NCBI GenBank assembly: GCA_021781815.1
Contig: JAJXWB010000004.1
Span: 124,001 to 188,000, forward strand
Origin: Pseudomonadota bacterium
Lineage (GTDB): Bacteria > Pseudomonadota > Alphaproteobacteria > Rhizobiales > Beijerinckiaceae
Direction of reading: 5' to 3'
DNA length: 64,000 bases
Shown: positions 8,673-21,550 of the stretch, in pieces
Numbering within the stretch: position 1 is the first letter of the stretch
Layout of the letters: each line of letters starts with the position of its first letter
The notes under the pieces: model-generated
Told to the model about the DNA's origin: nothing
The model's input: only the letters and a program-made list of their open reading frames with translations
The model's database searches: none
Program-made: the position numbers and the translations under genes

Positions 8673-9863
8673 TCACGACCTCAAACGGTGCGCGCGCGCA
8701 GAGAACATGATTCCCGACGGACTTCGCGCCGGGATGTCGGCGATCTTCGTTCGACTTCGAACATCATAGATGTCGATGCGATTTGCATCACGGACGGAAA
8801 TCCAGATTTCGCCGCCCTTCGGCGTGAATTCGAGATGCAGGACCGCTGGACCGGGCGCAAACGTGTGGACGATCCGACCAAGATGGGTGTCGAGCACCTG
8901 CACGGTGTCGTTCAACGGATGCGCGAAATTGATCCATATTTCGCGCCCGTCCGGGCGCGCGACGCAGAACACGGGCTGGCCGTGAAGCTGTGTGCGGCCA
9001 ACTTCCTTCATCGTGTTGAGATCGAGCGTCAGCGCCTCATGCTGACCAGCGGCGGGCACAACGAGCGTGGCGCCGGTCTGGCCCCAGCCCTCAAGATGCG
9101 GCATCTTGTAAATGGCCTGCCGGTCCCGCCCGCTGTTGTATCCCTCGAACACGCGCGTTGCTGCCGGATGATCTTCCCACAGGTCGATATGCGCGAAGCC
9201 GTCCTCGCCGAACAGCCCTGCGAGGTAATGGCGCGCATCGCCCGTGACGTTGCCGTCGTAGGGCGACCTTCCGATATTGGTGAATTTCGTCAGTTCAGGC
9301 GTCATGGAACGTGAAAAGTCGGCAATCCAGATCTCGTCGCAATCATAAAGTGAGTAGACGAACCGGCGACCGGGGAGGTCGACGAGGCCGACGACCTTCG
9401 ACTCCCTGCCATTGGCGCCGATGGCCGGAATATTGGCGAGCTGGGTAAGGTTGCCCGCGTCGAGAACCCTGATGCCGCCCGGCGTGTAATTCGACGCAAC
9501 GATCAGGCGTCCATCGTCCGACAACGCGCCGCCGATCGAATTTCCGGCCTGGATGACGCGATTGACAATGCGCGCGTCGAGCAAGTCGACCTTCGTCAGG
9601 CCGCCGTCGCGCCCGAAGACATAGGCGTATCGTTCGCATGGAGAAAAAACCGCCGCGGCGTGGGAAAGATCGCCAAGCCCCTCGACGCGCGCAAGAACGC
9701 TTCGTCCGGTGGTCTCGACGATGAGGATCGATCCGGAGGCGCGTTCGATGACAATGCCGAGATCGCCGGAGCCGCGCTGGGTCTGCGCGCATTGTCCGGC
9801 CTGCGCCGCAGGGGGCGCAAGGCCGATCAGAGCCGCGCCGGCGAGCACCGAACGGCGGTTCAT
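8673..9863 (-). CDS. nirF: NirF, periplasmic d1-type propeller protein of heme d1 synthesis
   Basis: The chosen start at 9863 gives a 396-residue protein with a signal peptide (MNRRSVLAGAALIG...AQA) and an eight-bladed propeller similar to the d1 domain of NirS but without heme c. NirF binds a heme d1 precursor and is essential for a step between NirJ and NirN. An upstream ATG in the same frame would add 23 residues in front of the signal peptide and is less likely. The ATG overlaps the nirC stop by four bases (ATGA), which fixes the start. Confidence 0.93.
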   Translation of the reverse strand: MNRRSVLAGAALIGLAPPAAQAGQCAQTQRGSGDLGIVIERASGSILIVETTGRSVLARVEGLGDLSHAAAVFSPCERYAYVFGRDGGLTKVDLLDARIVNRVIQAGNSIGGALSDDGRLIVASNYTPGGIRVLDAGNLTQLANIPAIGANGRESKVVGLVDLPGRRFVYSLYDCDEIWIADFSRSMTPELTKFTNIGRSPYDGNVTGDARHYLAGLFGEDGFAHIDLWEDHPAATRVFEGYNSGRDRQAIYKMPHLEGWGQTGATLVVPAAGQHEALTLDLNTMKEVGRTQLHGQPVFCVARPDGREIWINFAHPLNDTVQVLDTHLGRIVHTFAPGPAVLHLEFTPKGGEIWISVRDANRIDIYDVRSRTKIADIPARSPSGIMFSARAHRLRS

Positions 9864-10171
9864 TGCGGAAACCCCGCCTTCAGTTGTTCGGCGATCCATC
9901 GCGCATCGGCTTCCGTGAGCAGGCCGCGCCATGGCGGCATGGGCGTGCCCGGAATTCCGTCGAGAATGATCGATGAGACGCTGTTGGCGTCCTTGCCTGC
10001 CAGCGCATCGGGAAGCAACGATGCGCCGAGGCCGCCTTTCAGGGTCATGCCATGGCAGGAGCCGCAGTCCTGTCTGACGAGCGAGATGAGCGCCGGACGG
10101 CTTTCGGCCACAGCGACCGTTGACGGCATGATGGTGAGCGCCGTCGCAACAGCTTTAGACAAGCGCGACAC
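9860..10171 (-). CDS. nirC: NirC, small periplasmic cytochrome c
   Basis: The 103-residue product has a signal peptide and one heme site CGSCH (Cys36, Cys39, His40), with a methionine (PMPPW) as probable axial ligand. NirC can pass electrons to NirS and takes part in its maturation. The start is GTG at 10171, seven bases after a good GAGGGAG ribosome-binding site. It is the second gene after nirS, with a 178-base gap in which I see no gene or clear terminator. Confidence 0.92.
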   Translation of the reverse strand: MSRLSKAVATALTIMPSTVAVAESRPALISLVRQDCGSCHGMTLKGGLGASLLPDALAGKDANSVSSIILDGIPGTPMPPWRGLLTEADARWIAEQLKAGFPQ

Positions 10172-10349
10172 AAGCCGGCTCCCTCGTGGCCGCGTTCGTC
10201 GCGCGCTTCAGTGACGATGAGGCGGTCTCATTGAAGGCGAGGCCGTCATCTCCCAGCACGCCCGCCGCTTCGCCAAGGTGGACAATGCAGATCATGCACA
10301 ACCCCATTGGATTGGAACGGCGACGCGCAGCGCCGCCGCCCGCGCAGCG

Positions 10350-14297
<3,948 letters not shown>

Positions 14298-14308
<11 letters not shown>

Positions 14309-15242
14309 CAATCCGAGTCGCCGGCGAATTCTCCGCATCTTCGCATCGGGCGTGGCGATCGCGGCCACCGGAAGGCCCCGCGACGACAGGGAGGAATGGC
14401 GCGGCGCGGCGCTCGGCGCTGAAGTTTCGGTCGTGTTCGAAGGCGAGGGGGGCGTCGACCGTCGTACGGCGATCGCGAGCATCCTCGCCGAAATCGAACG
14501 CCAGGAAGCGATCTTCAGCTTGCAGGATGCGCGCTCGGAATTGTCGCGGCTGAATGCGGAAGGACGACTTCTGCATCCGTCCGCCGATTTCGTGCATGTG
14601 CTTTCCGTTGGCCTGCGACTTCATGCCGCGACGCGCGGCAAGTTCGACCCGACGGTGCAGGGGCTGTGGCGCTATTACGTCGACTGGTACGCGCAGGATC
14701 GAGGCCGCGCGCGGCCTCCGGACGACGCGCTTTTGACGTTGGCGGGCGGCATCGGATTTGACGCGGTCCGCATCCTGCCGGACTCCATCGTCGCGCCGGC
14801 GGGCGTCGCCATGACGCTGAACGGGATCGCGCAGGGGCACATTACCGACCGCGGCGTGTCGATCCTGCGCGATCTCGGGTTTACGTCCGCTCTTGTCGAT
14901 CTGGGTGAGACGCGCGCGATCGGGTCGCGCCGCGACGGAGCGTTCTGGCGGGTGGCGTTGCCTGACTCGACGCCGCTTCGTGTGCGCGACGGGGCGGTGT
15001 CGACGTCCGCAGGCGTTGCAACATGTTTCGCGGACAACGGAGATCATCACATTTTCGATCCGCATACGCGACGGCCAGCGCGTATCTGGAACTGGCTGAC
15101 CGTCGCCCATCCGTCTGCGACGGTGGCGGACGGGCTTTCGACCGGCCTCTACTGCCTGCCGCAGGATCAATTCGCGCAGGCGCTGAAAGTCTTTCCTCAA
15201 GCGCGTGTATGGGCGCGCGCAAACCTCGCCTCGCCTTCCTGA
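14298..15242 (+). CDS. nosX: NosX, ApbE-type FAD:protein FMN transferase
   Basis: A 314-residue ApbE-family protein with an N-terminal twin-arginine-like signal (SRRRILRIFASG). Family sequences include GKFDPTVQGLW, the MTLNGIAQGHITD region, and the DLGE motif. NosX attaches FMN covalently to the threonine of NosR in the periplasm. Its coupling to nosR (11-base overlap) and the flavinylation motif in NosR support this role. General ApbE proteins do the same to other targets, but the context points to NosX. Confidence 0.93.
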
Positions 15243-15263
15243 ACAAGTGTGGCGGGGCGGCGG

Positions 15264-15277
15264 TTGTCATTCGTCAA
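15264..15277. promoter_or_regulatory. Candidate FNR/Dnr box before the cytochrome c gene
   Basis: TTGTC-ATTC-GTCAA has the full TTG-N8-CAA frame and matches 7 of 10 positions of the FNR consensus. It lies 52 bases before the cytochrome c ATG, leaving room for a start point about 41 bases downstream of its centre. No convincing -10 is visible in the GC-rich stretch. Confidence 0.3.
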
Positions 15278-15328
15278 GGCGAGGATGCGTGGAGGCGGGC
15301 ATGAGGGGACGGCAACCGAGAGGACGTC

Positions 15329-15709
15329 ATGCGCTCATCCTTCGTTTTCGTTCTGATCGCGCCCTTGTTCGTCGTCGCAGCGCATGCCGCGGACCTGGAG
15401 CATGGAGCGCAGGTGTTCAGGAAATGCGCGACCTGCCATATGGTCGGCCCGGACGCGAAGGCCAAGCTTGGCCCGCCTCTGAATGGCCTGATCGGACGTA
15501 AAACCGGATCGATCGAAGGCTACAACTACACCGATGCCAACAAGAATTCCGGCCTGACCTGGGACGACGAAACCTTCACCCGCTACATCAAGGATCCGAA
15601 GGGCGTGATTCCCGACACCAAGATGAGTTTCGCGGGCCTGAAGGACGATGACGACATCAAGGATCTTCTCGCCTTCCTGAAGCAGTTCAAAGCCGACGGA
15701 TCGAAATAG
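15329..15709 (+). CDS. Class I periplasmic cytochrome c (c2/c550-like)
   Basis: The 126-residue protein has a signal peptide ending AHAAD, a single heme site CATCH (Cys33, Cys36, His37), and a conserved methionine region (TKMSFAGLK) for the second axial ligand. This is the cytochrome c2 or c550 pattern. It probably carries electrons from the bc1 complex to NirS, NorCB or NosZ; no nirM-like gene is otherwise present here. The start follows GAGAGGA at a four-base distance. It sits between nosX and norE and may be transcribed with norEF. Confidence 0.92.
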   Translation: MRSSFVFVLIAPLFVVAAHAADLEHGAQVFRKCATCHMVGPDAKAKLGPPLNGLIGRKTGSIEGYNYTDANKNSGLTWDDETFTRYIKDPKGVIPDTKMSFAGLKDDDDIKDLLAFLKQFKADGSK

Positions 15710-15722
15710 CCGGTCGGGACGA

Positions 15723-16316
15723 ATGCGTCGGGAAGAAGTCGTAGACATATCGACGGCGGTCGTCGACGAGGACGGCTGGGGGCCGCTCTCGGGCCTGCCG
15801 GGCCATCCACTGATGTGGGTGCTGATCGCGTCCGAGCTCGCCGTGTTCGGCCTTGCGCTTCTCGGCTACGCGGGCGCGCGGCTGCATGATCCCATCGCCT
15901 TCGCAGCGGCGCAGGACCACCTCGATCGTCTGGCGGGCGTCATCAACACCGCGGTTCTCCTCACCAGCGGATTCTTCGCCGCGCTCGCCGTGGACGCGCG
16001 CGCCCGCGGACGGCGCGGCGCAGCCCGCCTGCGCCTGACGCTCGCGGCCGCGCTTGGGGTCGTCTTTCTGGTCGTCAAGTCCGTTGAATATTCCCGCGAT
16101 CTTGCGCAGGGGTTCGATATCGACAGCGGCGGCTTCTTCACCATCTACTTCCTGATCACCGGGTTCCACGCTCTGCACGTCGTACTCGGCATCATCATAC
16201 TGGCGATCGTCTTGCGGTTCGATTCTCCCGGAAATTACGAGACCGGAGCATCCTTCTGGCACATGGTCGATCTCGTGTGGATCGTCATTTTTCCGTGCCT
16301 CTACCTGCTTCGGTGA
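15723..16316 (+). CDS. norE: NorE, cytochrome c oxidase subunit III-like protein
   Basis: The 197-residue membrane protein has five likely helices and the subunit III signature region (SGGFFTIYFLITGFHALHV). Single-copy subunit III-like proteins next to norC/norB are NorE. NorE is not part of the purified nitric oxide reductase but supports full activity in several denitrifiers. It begins 14 bases after the cytochrome c stop and is followed by norF after five bases, so the three probably share a transcript. Confidence 0.88.
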   Translation: MRREEVVDISTAVVDEDGWGPLSGLPGHPLMWVLIASELAVFGLALLGYAGARLHDPIAFAAAQDHLDRLAGVINTAVLLTSGFFAALAVDARARGRRGAARLRLTLAAALGVVFLVVKSVEYSRDLAQGFDIDSGGFFTIYFLITGFHALHVVLGIIILAIVLRFDSPGNYETGASFWHMVDLVWIVIFPCLYLLR

Positions 16317-16321
16317 GACTG

Positions 16322-16606
16322 ATGGGCAATACCGGGCGTTTGTTGCGCACATGGGCGATGTTGATGTCGTTGTCGCTGGCCTTCGCGATCGTGGCCGACG
16401 CAACCCGGCCGACCCGCCTGTCGCATGTTGCGCTGTTGCTGGTCGGCGTCGTTGCGGTTTTGAAGGCGCGTCTTGTACTCGCCGACTATCTTGGATTACG
16501 CGCGACGCCGACGGCGCTTGCAGGTTTTTCAACTGCGGTCGTGGCGATTATTGCACTCGTGGTCTTGTCCTTCGAATTTCCGGTGAGTTTGTTCGCGCGC
16601 CAGTAA
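16322..16606 (+). CDS. norF: NorF, small membrane protein of the nor cluster
   Basis: A 94-residue protein with about three hydrophobic segments, including LSHVALLLVGVVAVLKARLV, which matches the short cytochrome c oxidase subunit IV-like NorF group. ATG at 16322 was chosen because it lies just after the norE stop; the frame is open further upstream inside norE. NorF acts with NorE in nitric oxide respiration, its exact job being unclear. A candidate regulatory box follows it and precedes norC. Confidence 0.82.
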   Translation: MGNTGRLLRTWAMLMSLSLAFAIVADATRPTRLSHVALLLVGVVAVLKARLVLADYLGLRATPTALAGFSTAVVAIIALVVLSFEFPVSLFARQ

Positions 16607-16615
16607 GGCGAACAG

Positions 16616-16629
16616 ATCATTCTTATCAA
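16616..16629 (+). promoter_or_regulatory. Candidate FNR/Dnr box before norCBQD
   Basis: ATCAT-TCTT-ATCAA matches 8 of 10 positions of TTGAT-N4-ATCAA. Its centre (16622.5) is about 42-44 bases before a start point implied by a TATTTA -10 at 16655-16660. That is the spacing expected of a class II FNR/Dnr promoter. norC starts at 16698. Confidence 0.45.
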
Positions 16630-16697
16630 TTGGCAAGGCGATCCCTGGCGCTCGTATTTAGTTTCCGCGGTCGCCGAGGCATCGCGGGAGCGGGAGA

Positions 16698-17150
16698 ATG
16701 AGTGAAATACTGACAAAATCCACGGCGCGAAATATCTTCTATGGAGGCTCCGCCTTCTTTTTCGCGATCTTTCTCGCGCTCACGGCGCACAGCTATCTCT
16801 ACATGGTCAACAAGAGCACGGATTCCGCGGGGCTGACCGACTCGGTCGAGCGCGGCAAACGCGTCTGGGAACGAAACGCATGCTTCGACTGCCACACGAT
16901 CTATGGCGAAGGCGCGCGTTTCGCGCCTGAAGTGGGAGATGTGTTCAAGCGCTGGAACGGCGAGACGGACCCGGCCGGGGCAAAGCAGATGATCAAGGAT
17001 TGGATGAAATCGCAACCCTCGGGGACGCCCGGCCGCAGGCAGATGCCGCACTTCGATCTCTCCGATCAGCAACTCGACGATCTCGCCGATTTTCTCGCTT
17101 GGGCCAGCCGCACCAACACCCAAGGCTGGCCGCCGCGCAAGTCCAAGTGA
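16698..17150 (+). CDS. norC: NorC, cytochrome c subunit of nitric oxide reductase
   Basis: The 150-residue protein has an N-terminal membrane anchor (residues about 12-36) and a periplasmic cytochrome c domain with CFDCH (Cys62, Cys65, His66) and the family's HTIYGEGA continuation. NorC takes electrons from soluble cytochrome c and passes them to NorB. It starts after GGGAGCGGGAG and is followed 18 bases later by norB. Length and motif fit cNor subunits exactly. Confidence 0.97.
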   Translation: MSEILTKSTARNIFYGGSAFFFAIFLALTAHSYLYMVNKSTDSAGLTDSVERGKRVWERNACFDCHTIYGEGARFAPEVGDVFKRWNGETDPAGAKQMIKDWMKSQPSGTPGRRQMPHFDLSDQQLDDLADFLAWASRTNTQGWPPRKSK

Positions 17151-17168
17151 GGGAACAGGAGAATTCAG

Positions 17169-18527
17169 ATGCGATATGAATCTCAGAACATCGCCAAAAT
17201 CTATTGGTACGGCGCATTGCTCATCTTCGCCGTCCAGGTCGTCTTTGGCTTGATCGGCGGAACGATCTACGTGCTGCCAAACCTCTTCCCGACCGACCTG
17301 CTGCCATTCAACGTCGTGCGCATGATTCACACGAACGCGCTTGTCGTCTGGCTTCTGCTTGGCTTCTTCGGCGCGGCCTACTTTCTGATCCCGGAGGAGG
17401 CGGAGCGGGAAATCCATTCGCCTTTCCTGGCCTATGTCCAGTTTGCAATCTTCTTCTTCGGCGCGCTGGCGGCGGTCGCCGGATACCTGTTCCATATCTA
17501 CGCAGACCAGGCTCGAAGCTATCTTGAGCAGCCGCTATGGGTGAAGCTCGGAATCATCGTGGCGGCGTTGATCTTCCTGTTCAACATTTCGATGACTGTG
17601 CTGCAGGGCCGCAAGACCGCCATCACAAACGTGCTCCTGCTCGGTCTGTGGGGCGTCGCGATCTTCTTCCTGTTCTCGCTCTACAACCCGGCCAACCTGT
17701 CGGTCGACAAGATGTTCTGGTGGTATGTCGTGCATCTGTGGGTCGAGGGCGTGTGGGAGCTGGTGATGGCGTCGATCCTCGCGTTCATCATGCTCAAAAT
17801 GACGGGCGTCGACCGCGAGGTGATCGAGAAATGGCTGTATGTGATTGTCGCCACCACGCTGTTTACCGGCGTGTTGGGAACCGGGCATCACTATTACTGG
17901 ATCGGCGCGCCTGGCTATTGGCAGTGGATCGGATCGGTGTTCTCCGCTCTGGAAGTCGTGCCGTTCTTCGGAATGGTCGTCTTCACCTTCGCCATGGTCT
18001 GGAAGGGTCGGCGCGACCATCCGAACAAGGCGGCGCTCCTGTGGTCGCTCGGGTGTTCGGTGCTTGCCTTCTTCGGCGCGGGCGTATGGGGATTCCTGCA
18101 TACGCTGTCGTCCGTGAATTTCTACACGCACGGCACACAGGTCACAGCGGCGCATGGTCACCTCGCCTTTTACGGCGCCTACGTCTGCGTCAACCTGGCG
18201 ATCATGTCCTACGCCTTCCCGCTCCTCAAGAACCGCGCGCCGTACAATCAGGTTCTGAACATGCTGAGCTTCTGGCTCATCACGAGCGGCGTCGTGTTCA
18301 TGACGGTGACGTTGACGTTCGCCGGCGTGCTGCAAACGCATCTGGAGAGGGTCAACGGGATCCCCTACATGGACGTTCAGGATCAACTCGGCTTCTTCTA
18401 CCTGCTGCGCCTTGGCGCAGGAGCAGTGACAGTCGTCGGCGTGCTCCTGTTCATCTACTCGATTCTGGTCCCGCGTGAGCAGGAAGCGATCGCGCCGACC
18501 AGCTTGACGACGGCTCCGGCCGAGTGA
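17169..18527 (+). CDS. norB: NorB, catalytic subunit of cytochrome c-dependent nitric oxide reductase
   Basis: The 452-residue heme-copper-oxidase-family protein has 12 predicted helices. Metal-binding histidines lie in MIHTNALVVW, in HLWVEGVWE, in GTGHHYYW and in AAHGHLAFYG. The glutamates characteristic of NorB are in EGVWE and SALEVVPF. It reduces two nitric oxide molecules to nitrous oxide in the membrane at a heme b3/FeB site. There is no quinol-oxidase N-terminal extension, so it is the NorC-dependent type. Its stop overlaps the region of possible norQ starts. Confidence 0.97.
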   Translation: MRYESQNIAKIYWYGALLIFAVQVVFGLIGGTIYVLPNLFPTDLLPFNVVRMIHTNALVVWLLLGFFGAAYFLIPEEAEREIHSPFLAYVQFAIFFFGALAAVAGYLFHIYADQARSYLEQPLWVKLGIIVAALIFLFNISMTVLQGRKTAITNVLLLGLWGVAIFFLFSLYNPANLSVDKMFWWYVVHLWVEGVWELVMASILAFIMLKMTGVDREVIEKWLYVIVATTLFTGVLGTGHHYYWIGAPGYWQWIGSVFSALEVVPFFGMVVFTFAMVWKGRRDHPNKAALLWSLGCSVLAFFGAGVWGFLHTLSSVNFYTHGTQVTAAHGHLAFYGAYVCVNLAIMSYAFPLLKNRAPYNQVLNMLSFWLITSGVVFMTVTLTFAGVLQTHLERVNGIPYMDVQDQLGFFYLLRLGAGAVTVVGVLLFIYSILVPREQEAIAPTSLTTAPAE

Positions 18528-18544
18528 CGCGAGGAGACGGATCG

Positions 18545-19360
18545 GTGGATATCGCGGCGCCGACCAGACACGGAATGGAATCCGCCGATCCGCCCTTCTA
18601 TCAGCCGCAGGGAAACGAATGCGAGGTGTTCGAGACGGCGTTCCGGCGCCGTCTCCCCCTGCTGCTCAAGGGTCCGACGGGGTGCGGCAAGACCCGATTC
18701 GTCGGGCACATGGCCGCGAAACTCGGACTGCCGATCGAGACCGTCTCCTGTCATGACGATCTGACGGCCTCGGATCTTACCGGGCGTTTCCTCATCAAGA
18801 ACGATGAGACGGTCTGGTCGGACGGCCCGCTCACGCGCGCCGTCCGTCGGGGCGGCGTCTGCTATCTCGACGAGGTTGTCGAGGCGCGCAAGGACGTGAC
18901 CGTCGTCCTGCATCCGTTGACGGACGACCGGCGCATCCTGCCGCTCGAGCGCACCGGCGAGACGCTGCATGCTCCCGAAGATTTCATGCTCGTGATCTCA
19001 TACAATCCTGGCTATCAATCGATCCTGAAATCGCTGAAGCCATCGACGCGCCAGCGGTTTCTGGCGATCGAATTCGACTATCCGCCGCCTGAGGCCGAAG
19101 CTGCGATCGTGTCGCGCGAGAGCGGCCTTGGGCTGGACATGTGCCGGGCGCTGCAACGCCTGGCGATGCGGTTCCGCAGCCTGAAAGGCCAGGATCTTGA
19201 GGAAGGCGCCTCGACCCGTCTGCTCGTCGCTTGCGCCAGCCTGATCGCCGAAGGCATGAAGCGCGACGAAGCGATTCGCGCCGCGCTGATCGAACCGCTG
19301 ACCGACGATCCGGAGGTCAAGCGCGGCCTGATCGATCTCGTCGCCGTAACGCTTGGCTGA
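18545..19360 (+). CDS. norQ: NorQ, MoxR-like AAA+ ATPase for nitric oxide reductase activation
   Basis: The protein is about 271 residues with Walker A GPTGCGKT (residues 43-50), Walker B (VCYLDEV) and the NorQ/CbbQ C-terminal domain. With NorD it inserts or activates the non-heme iron of NorB. The GTG at 18545 was chosen because GAGGAG lies eight bases upstream. Alternatives are GTG at 18524, overlapping the norB stop, and ATG at 18575, close to the usual NorQ N-terminus. norD follows after nine bases. Confidence 0.93.
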   Translation: MDIAAPTRHGMESADPPFYQPQGNECEVFETAFRRRLPLLLKGPTGCGKTRFVGHMAAKLGLPIETVSCHDDLTASDLTGRFLIKNDETVWSDGPLTRAVRRGGVCYLDEVVEARKDVTVVLHPLTDDRRILPLERTGETLHAPEDFMLVISYNPGYQSILKSLKPSTRQRFLAIEFDYPPPEAEAAIVSRESGLGLDMCRALQRLAMRFRSLKGQDLEEGASTRLLVACASLIAEGMKRDEAIRAALIEPLTDDPEVKRGLIDLVAVTLG

Positions 19361-19369
19361 GACGCGGCC

Positions 19370-21322
19370 ATGTCGCTGCTCCGGTCTCTTCTGCGATGGA
19401 AATTCTGGGAGCCTGAGGAGTCGGTTGGCCATGCGTGGGACGCGGTGTCCGCCCGCTGGCGCGATGCCGCGCGTTATCCGCAAGAGGGGGTCGCGCTCGT
19501 CTCGATGCAGGGCGCGCTTGGCACATTGTTTCGAGGTCTTGGCGGCGATCATGGGGTTGCGATCAAGATCGGCGGAGAGACCGCGAGCCGACATCGCCGC
19601 GCATTTTCCCGACGAATGGCTCGTGCGAGCGAACTCGTGCAGACCGCCCGCTTCGATGGCGGCGAGCTTCTCCTGCCCGAGACGATCGATGCGCTGCCGA
19701 CGCGCGCGCTGAACCGCGATCTGTATATCTGGCTTGCCGGGTGCGCGGCTGTCGCCGACCCGGTCGCGCCGCCGCCGCCGGACCGTCTGCAGGCCGATGT
19801 TTCGAGCCTCGTGCTTGGCCATGCGCTCGGCGAGGCCGCCGTCGAGCGCTTTCCTGGGCTGGCGGGGGTTCGCGACAGGGTCTATGCGGCGGCGCTTGCC
19901 GAGCGGCCGACGATTGCGGCGCCGCCGGTCGAAGCGGAAATCGAATCGTGGATCTGCGATCGATTGGCGGGCGCAGAATCTCGATCCGCCCGGGATGACC
20001 TGTCATGCGCCCTGCGGGGTGACGTCGCGGCTCTGGCAAGATTGCGGGCCCCGGCGAACTATCGGCCGTTTCGCCCGACGCCCATGTGGCTCGACCGCCG
20101 GGCGCCCGCTGCGCCGGGCCCCAGGCGCAAGGAGGACCGGGACGAGGCGCCGGGGTCGGGCGCAAGCGAGGGGGCGACGAAGAAACGCGCCGCCGAGCGC
20201 CGGCCCGGAGACCAGGCGGACCGGCGCGACAGTTTGATCCTTCACAGGTTCGAATCGATCCTGTCGATGGTCGATTTCCTGAATATCAATCGCGCGGTCG
20301 AAGATGACGACGACGCATCGGCGCGCAAGGCCGCCGACGACGCCGACACGCTCGGGATCGCCGACAATCGCAAGAAGCCGAAAACAAAGCTGAAGCTTGA
20401 TCTCGATCTCGCGCCGCAGGATGCGGAGCGCGAGACTCTCGATGGAACATTTCTCTATCCGGAGTGGAACTGGAAGACGAAACGGCTCGAGGCCGACCAG
20501 ACGCGCGTTCTGGAAAATTTTGCGACGCCCGCGCCGAACGGACTTGCGCTCGATCGCCGCGCCTGGCGGCGGATCGAGGCGGTTCGGCGGCGGTTCGAGG
20601 CGCTGCGGCCGCGCCGGCGTCTGCTTGCCCGCCAGGCGGAAGGCTCGGAACTCGATCTCGACGAAGTGGTGCGCGCGGTCGCCGACAGGCGCGCCAACGG
20701 CCTTGCTGCCGAAAGGCTTTACCGCGACGCGCGCAATGAGGAGCGTGATCTGGCCGTCGCAGTCCTGCTCGACGCCTCGCGGTCGACGGAAAGCTCCGTC
20801 CATGGCGCAAGTGTTATCGCGGTCGCGCGCGAGGCGTTGGTCGCCCTGGCGCGCGGCCTGAACGCATGTGGCGATCACGTCGCGATCTACGCCTTTTCGT
20901 CGTTGCGCAAGGACCGCATATTCGTCGATATCTGCAAGACATTCGACGAAATGCACGACGCGCGCGTCGATGCGCGGATCGCAGGTCTCAGGCCCGGTTT
21001 CTACACCCGGCTCGGCGCCGCGATCCGGCATGTATCGTCTCGGCTGTCCGAGCGGCCAAACGCACGCAAGCTGCTGCTCGTGATCACCGACGGCAAGCCG
21101 AATGACCTCGACCACTACGAGGGTCGTTTCGGGATCGAGGACACACGGCACGCGGTTCAGGAAGCGCGCCGCGCCGGCCATGCGGTATTCGCCATCACGG
21201 TCGATGCGGAAGCCCGGTCCTATTTGCCCTACCTGTTCGGCCGCGCCGGATACGCGCTGGCGCCGGCCTCGGACAGGTTGATCGACATATTGCCGGCGAT
21301 TTACCGCCACGTGGTTTCGTGA
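19370..21322 (+). CDS. norD: NorD, von Willebrand factor A-domain partner of NorQ
   Basis: The 650-residue protein has an acidic and charged central part and a C-terminal VWA domain with a MIDAS motif DASRS (Asp468, Ser470, Ser472). NorD and its relative CbbO act as adaptors that link the AAA+ partner NorQ to its metalloprotein target, here NorB. It closes the norCBQD operon. Length and domain order are as expected. After it come 228 bases without a gene, up to the convergent barrel gene. Confidence 0.95.
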   Translation: MSLLRSLLRWKFWEPEESVGHAWDAVSARWRDAARYPQEGVALVSMQGALGTLFRGLGGDHGVAIKIGGETASRHRRAFSRRMARASELVQTARFDGGELLLPETIDALPTRALNRDLYIWLAGCAAVADPVAPPPPDRLQADVSSLVLGHALGEAAVERFPGLAGVRDRVYAAALAERPTIAAPPVEAEIESWICDRLAGAESRSARDDLSCALRGDVAALARLRAPANYRPFRPTPMWLDRRAPAAPGPRRKEDRDEAPGSGASEGATKKRAAERRPGDQADRRDSLILHRFESILSMVDFLNINRAVEDDDDASARKAADDADTLGIADNRKKPKTKLKLDLDLAPQDAERETLDGTFLYPEWNWKTKRLEADQTRVLENFATPAPNGLALDRRAWRRIEAVRRRFEALRPRRRLLARQAEGSELDLDEVVRAVADRRANGLAAERLYRDARNEERDLAVAVLLDASRSTESSVHGASVIAVAREALVALARGLNACGDHVAIYAFSSLRKDRIFVDICKTFDEMHDARVDARIAGLRPGFYTRLGAAIRHVSSRLSERPNARKLLLVITDGKPNDLDHYEGRFGIEDTRHAVQEARRAGHAVFAITVDAEARSYLPYLFGRAGYALAPASDRLIDILPAIYRHVVS

Positions 21323-21366
21323 GCATGCGGCGCGCCGGACACATCATGAAGACCGCGCGCCCGAAG

Positions 21367-21400
21367 CAAGGCCGCTGCTTCGCCAAGGCCGCTGCTTCGC
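21367..21400. repeat. Two tandem copies of a 17-bp unit
   Basis: The unit CAAGGCCGCTGCTTCGC occurs twice without a gap at 21367-21383 and 21384-21400. GAAGC just before it can pair with GCTTC in the repeat, so a hairpin is possible. It lies in the convergent gap between norD and the barrel gene and may work as a terminator. Confidence 0.6.
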
Positions 21401-21550
21401 TAAGCAACCCGCGTCGCCTCGCCAGACCGCATGATCCGAATTGCGTTCATCCTCGACCGCAATCTGGCGCGATCGAGGATGGCTTGCATCTGCGTGAAGC
21501 CGGTCCTGCGTTTGAAAGAGCCTCGCTCGCTTGGCTCGCGCGCCCCGGCG

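Noticed and set aside
10172-10349. Possible nirM between nirS and nirC
   Set aside because: No frame with a heme-binding motif or signal peptide exists in these 178 bases.
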